Origin: Timema cristinae
Lineage: Eukaryota > Arthropoda > Insecta > Phasmatodea > Timematidae
DNA length: 64,000 nt
NCBI GenBank assembly: GCA_039000515.1
Contig: JBCFYV010000527.1
Location: forward strand, 44,623-108,622
Direction: 5' to 3'
Numbering within the stretch: the first letter of the stretch is position 1; every line of letters starts with the position of its first letter. The notes under the pieces are model-generated. The model was given only the letters and a program-made list of their open reading frames with translations, was not told the DNA's origin and did not search any database. Position numbers and translations under genes: made by a program. Positions 59,301 to 64,000 of the stretch are shown here, in pieces.

Positions 59301-60870
59301 GAACATTATTTAATTTAAATTTAAAAAGAAGTAACTGATTTAGGAATTTTTTAAATCACACATGCAGAACTTTTACGATTCTACAGTGAGGCGTTGAAAG
59401 AGTGTATTTAAAAACCCAAACTCCTTGTTACATCCTCATTAAAGCAATTCATTTAAGGAATCAATATTTAAATGAAGTAATGTTTTTTTTTAAGGCAAAT
59501 TAATGGGTTAACTTTTTTTTTAAGGGAAAATTGTTTGAACTTTGCTTTAAATTTAATATTCAGAGAATTTTAAAGTAATTAAAAGGTTGAACTTTGTAAG
59601 TAATTAACTTTTTAAATGTATGAATCTTGTAAAGAATTAATGAAAAAGGGAATAAATCTTTTGAACTTTGCTAAAATAAAAATGGACTGATGTTTTTAAG
59701 GTAATTAATGATTTAACTTTGACGGCAAGCCCAAAAAAAGAAGAAATTGCCTATGTTTTGAAAAAAAATTGTTCTCCGTCAAACCCTCTCATTTTAAAGG
59801 GGATTAAGATTTTTTGAACTTTGGCTAATTTTAATATTCAAAAGAAAGTAACTGATTTAGGGGGTTTTAAAACTACATAGCAAACTTTACGATTCACTAG
59901 GTGAGGAGTTTAAGGATGATTTAACCCAACTCCTGTTACATCCCTTTAAAGTAATTCATTTTAAAGGAATTAAGGTTATTTGAAATTTTTGGCTAATTTA
60001 AAATTCAAAGAATAAATGTTTTTTTTTAAGGCAATTAATTCAAACTTTGTTTTTTAAAGGGAAAATTTTTTGAACTTTGCTTAAATTTAAAATTTTAAGA
60101 ATTTTTAAATAATTAATGGTTTAACTTCGTAATTAATTAACTTTTTAAATGTATAATCTTGTAAAAGAATTAATAAAAAGGCGATTAAAAACCCTTTGAA
60201 CTTTGGGTAATGTAATTAAAGGCTTATTTTTTAAGGGAATTAATGATCGAACTTTGACGACAACCGAAAATGAAAACTTTTTCCTGGTTTTTAGAAAAAA
60301 TATTTTAGCCCGTCATAATCCATTTTATTTAAAGGGATTAAAATTTTTTTTAACTTTTTGGGTAATTCAATATTCAAATAAGTAAAGGGTTTTGGGAAAG
60401 GGTTTAAAAACACACATGCAGAATTTAGATTCTACTGGTAGGAGTTGAAGAATGATTTAAACCAACTCCTTGTTACATCCCATTTTAAAAGGGAAAATTT
60501 TTTAAGCAATTAAGGTTATTTTAAAATTTTGGGAATTCATATTCAAATGAAGTAACTGTTTGTTTTTTAAAGGGAAAAAGGTCAAACTTTTTTTTAAGGG
60601 GGATTTTTTGAACTTTGCTTAATTCTATTCAGAGATTTTTAAAAAATTAATGGTTGAACTTTGTAAGTAATTAACTTTTTAAATGTAAATCTTTAAAAAG
60701 AATTAATAAAAGGTGTTAAATCTTTTGAACGGCTAATGAATTAATGGACGTAGTTTTTTTAAGGGAATTTAAGATTGAACTTTGACGGAAAACCAATAAA
60801 TGAAAACTTCCCCTATGTTTTAGAAAAAATATTTTTAGCTCCGTCTAATCCGTCCTTTTAAAGGTGATTA
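59300..60870. repeat. Higher-order tandem repeat, about 530-bp unit, three copies
   Basis: Landmarks recur about 516-539 bp apart: (c)atgcagaactttacgattct-like text at about 59360, 59876 and 60415; actttgacggcaa-type text followed by gaaaact or gaagaaatt at about 59720, 60258 and 60784; and aactccttgttacatcc-like text in each copy. Sub-repeats of ttgaactttgctaa and taattaatg occur inside. Confidence 0.85.
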
Positions 60871-61974
60871 AGTTGCATAATAATTCACTTCATTAAAGAA
60901 AAAAAAATTGCAAAATTTTTGGGTATTCAAAATAACCGCCGATTAAAAAAAAAAAGCTACGGTTGTCGGATAATGTAAGGACTTGAAAGACATGTTTAAT
61001 TCGAAAAAATATTTTAGAAACCAGTCACAAACAAGAAATTTTAGGAAATGAAATTAATGCACTGTATTTTAAAGGTTGAACTTTGCTGTACAAGCAATAA
61101 TGACTGAACTTTGTTATTTTATATTCTTGTTTAATTCTGAAAAAATAATTAGTAATCCAGTCACTAACTAAGCAATTTACCAAAGTAATTAAATTTGATG
61201 TATTTTTATGGTTCTTACGGTACTAAGCTAAAAAAAGACTGAATTTTGCCGGGGTTGTTTTTTTAAAAAAAAAATGCCCGAACCTAAGCAACCACTTTTA
61301 AACTTCGACAACGCGATATAAAAAAAGCTAATGATTTTTTTAATACGTAATAAAAATTTCTAAGGGTTTAAACTAAAGTGTTAAGCGGTTTCGAACCTTG
61401 TATGACAGTTAATGATGTAAGTTTCAACTCAGCTGATGGTCGGGGTTAAACCCGGGTCCCATCAAAAAACCCTTCCCTCCCAGGAATGCCAGACCCCACC
61501 GTGAAATTTTGGGCCCTTTTCTTTCATCTCACATTAGCATAAGTAAGACTCGCTAATATATATTACCCCGAAAAAAAAGGGCGCAAAGAAGAAGAACCCT
61601 CTATCACCTACACTCCTATTGGTGTAAAGAGGGACGGAAAAAAACAATCTAGAAATTTTTATTCAAATTTTACCTGGAAGTCGGGGCTCAGCTCATGCTC
61701 TTACCGCGAGTTATCCCGGATTCGCCCCGGCTCATAATGAATGACCATTGGGGGGTGGGGAGATAAAACAGCCAACCGACGGGGAACAACCCCGAAGGGC
61801 AGCTCTCCCCCCCAACCCCCCCCCCATCACAAAACTCCAAAAACACAGTCATTAGCCTTTTCCTACGATCAACACTAGCTGTCAGTTAGCACAAATATAA
61901 CAGTTATGTTAGCGACATTTTCCAACCCTTACGAAGATCAACACTACAAACAGACACAATTAGGTGCCTGTCCC
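60871..61974. other. Transition DNA with a short tandem duplication
   Basis: Two related units about 136 bp apart (about 60990 and 61128) share tgtttaattc-gaaaaaata and ccagtcac-aac-aa. The remainder, including a GC-richer stretch at 61.4-61.85 kb, shows no gene. Confidence 0.5.
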
Positions 61975-64000
61975 AATCTTTCTTACTCATATTTTAGAGT
62001 GCTTTTCTCCCAAACTGATATCTTTATAATTTAGAGTGCTTGTCTCCAATCTGTTCTATTCATATTGTTAGAGTGCTTATCTTTTAATCTGATTCTACTT
62101 CATACTGTTAGAGGGGCTTGTATCCAATCTGACCTACTTCTTATTAGATAGAGTGCTTATCTTCAATCTGATTCACTTTTATAGTTTAGAGTGCTTGTAT
62201 CCAACTGATCCTACTTCATATTGTAAGAGTGCTTATCTTCAATCTGATTCTAAATTCATACTGTTAGAGTGCTTGTCTTCAATCTAGTCCAACTCATAAA
62301 TGTTAAAAGTGAATTTTCTTCAATCTGGTTTTCCAAATTCCCAAAAGTTAAAAGTGCTTTTCTCCAAACTTTTCCTACTTCATACTGTTAGAGTCTTTTT
62401 CTCCAACTTTTTCCAACTTTTTTATTTCGGGGTTTGAGTTTCTTTTCTCTAAACTGTTCCTACTTCATACTGTTAAAAATCTTTTTTCTTCAATCGGGGG
62501 CCAAAACTTTAATACCTGGTTTTTAAATGCTTGTCTCTAATCCGTCCACTTTTTTAAAGTTTTGAGTGCTTGCTCCAAACTGATTTTTTTCAATTTTTGA
62601 TTTGAGGCTTATTCCCAATTTTGGGTTCTACTTCATAGTTTAGAGTGCTTGTATCAATTTTGATTTTACTTCAAAGTGTTAAGGCTTTCCCTTTTGGGTT
62701 TCCACTTCATATTGTTGGTGGGTTTTTTCAATCTGATTTCTTTTCATGTGTTAAATGCGCTTGTCTCCAATCAAAAACCCCACTTCAAAATTGCTAGAAT
62801 TTTCTTATCTTCAATCTTATTCTACTTCCAAAAACTGTTAAGTTTCTTGCCTCCAAACTGTTTCCTTTCTTTATATTTTTTTAATGCTTGTCTCCAATCT
62901 GAAAATTTTTACTTTCATAATGTTTAGAGTGCTTTTTTTCCAAAAAACTTTATCCCACTTCATTTTTTTTAGAGTGGGTTTCTTTTAATCTGGGTTCTAC
63001 TTCATTTGTGTTAAGTGCTTTTGGGAAACCAATCTGATCCTACTTCATATTTAAAGAGTCTTATTTCAATCTGATTCTACTTCAAAACTGTTTTTTGTGC
63101 TTGTCTTCAATTTTTGGTTTAAGACTTCAAAAAATGTTTAAATGCTTGTTTTTTCAATCCGGGTCAAGACTTTATACGGGTTTTGAGTGCTTTGTCTTCA
63201 ATCTTTTCCAACGTTTTAACTGTTATTTGTGATTTGTCTTTAATCTGGGCCAGACTTCATTTTTTTTTTAGAGTGCTTGTCTCCAAAAACTTGGTTTCCT
63301 AACTTTTATACGGGGGGTTTGGGGAAATTTTTTGTTCCAATTGGGTTTTTTTTTAAATTTTTTTTCTGGGGGTTAAAAGGTGTTTTTCTCCCCAAACGGG
63401 TTTTACTTCATACTGTTTGAGTGCTTGTCTTCAATTGGGGCCAGACTTCATAAAGGGTTAGAGGGGCTTTCTCTAATATTTCCTACTTCAATACTGTTTT
63501 GAGGCTTTTTCTCCAATCTGTTTTTCCCCCCCTTTATATTGTTTTGAAATGCCCTTTTTCTTTTAATCTGATTCTAATTCATACTGTTAGGGTGCTTGTA
63601 TCCGGGTCTGATTTCCCACTTTTAAATTGTTAGAGTGCTTATCCCTTTAATCTGAATTTTTACTTTCATAACTTTTTAAGTGGGGTTTTCTTCCCAAAAT
63701 GATCCTACTTTTTATATTGTTTGAGTGCTTATCTTCAATCTGATTTTTTCTTTCCAAAACTGTTAAGTGGGTTGTCTCCAATCTTTTTCCTACTTTATAA
63801 ATTTTTAGGGGGCTTTTTCCCCCTTCATACCCATTAAGTGGCTTTTTTCTCCAATCTGGGGGCCGGGCTTCTACGGGGTTTTTAGGGGCTTTGTCTTAAT
63901 CTGGTCCAGGACTTTTTTTACTGGGTTTTATTCTTGTCTCTTTAAACTGTTTTCCCACTTCATTTTTAAAAATTAGAGGGGCCTTCTTTTCCCAAACTGT
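61975..64000 (+). repeat. 39-bp satellite array running off the window
   Basis: About 50 units of the pattern acttcatactgttagagtgc followed by ttgtctccaatctgatcct. Two subtypes, cttgtctccaatctgatcc and cttatcttcaatctgattc, often alternate, suggesting a 78-bp higher-order unit. Units become increasingly corrupted by base runs to the right. The 83-codon frame at 62676-62927 is repeat sequence. Confidence 0.93.

Overview
This window is repeat-dominated nuclear DNA from an arthropod, most likely an insect. The evidence is the set of transposon families: an R1-clade and a Jockey-clade non-LTR retrotransposon, a gypsy-type LTR retrotransposon, and a Tc1/mariner-superfamily transposon whose DDE_3-type transposase is common in insect genomes. 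The species cannot be named from the sequence. I found no host gene with confidence, no rRNA gene, no functional tRNA gene and no CRISPR array. Two short exon-like stretches, near 56.2 kb (+) and 58.3 kb (-), are the only hints of host coding sequence.

Layout. 1-3.2 kb holds a broken, 3'-truncated Jockey-like element (+): a gag-like ORF1 with zinc knuckles, then endonuclease and the start of the reverse transcriptase. 3.6-8.6 kb holds a nearly complete R1-like element (-): ORF1 with three zinc knuckles, ORF2 with endonuclease, reverse transcriptase and a C-terminal zinc finger, and a tandemly repeated 5' leader. 8.6-9.9 kb is a GC-richer UTR-like block with conserved stem-loops that ends in AATAAA and a CAAA-rich tail. 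10.06-19.1 kb is a giant ATC/CTC trinucleotide-type array of about 8.4 kb. It contains an internal duplication of about 1.1 kb, and one copy of that duplication is split by a 650-bp insertion that looks like a solo LTR. 19.11-28.74 kb is a gypsy-type element (-) with LTRs of about 305 bp that are about 99% identical, a CATT target duplication, a primer-binding site, and gag, protease, reverse transcriptase, RNase H and integrase segments. A 2.2-kb mariner-like transposon with its own inverted repeats and TA duplication is nested in its 3' noncoding part.

28.7-64 kb is AT-rich intergenic DNA carrying a satellite of about 182 bp, tRNA-derived SINE-like copies, several minisatellites, a higher-order repeat of about 530 bp, and a 39-bp satellite that runs off the right edge. 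From about 32.4 kb to the end, bases are often overwritten by runs of a neighbouring base, as in unpolished long-read consensus. Reading frames and repeat divergence there cannot be trusted.

The coding regions are all self-replicating elements, and every one carries frameshifts or stops. They do not form a pathway. The most informative signals are structural: the order of insertions, the duplication inside the microsatellite, the conserved hairpins, and the loss of the catalytic glutamate in the gypsy integrase. I see no convincing previously undescribed biological system.
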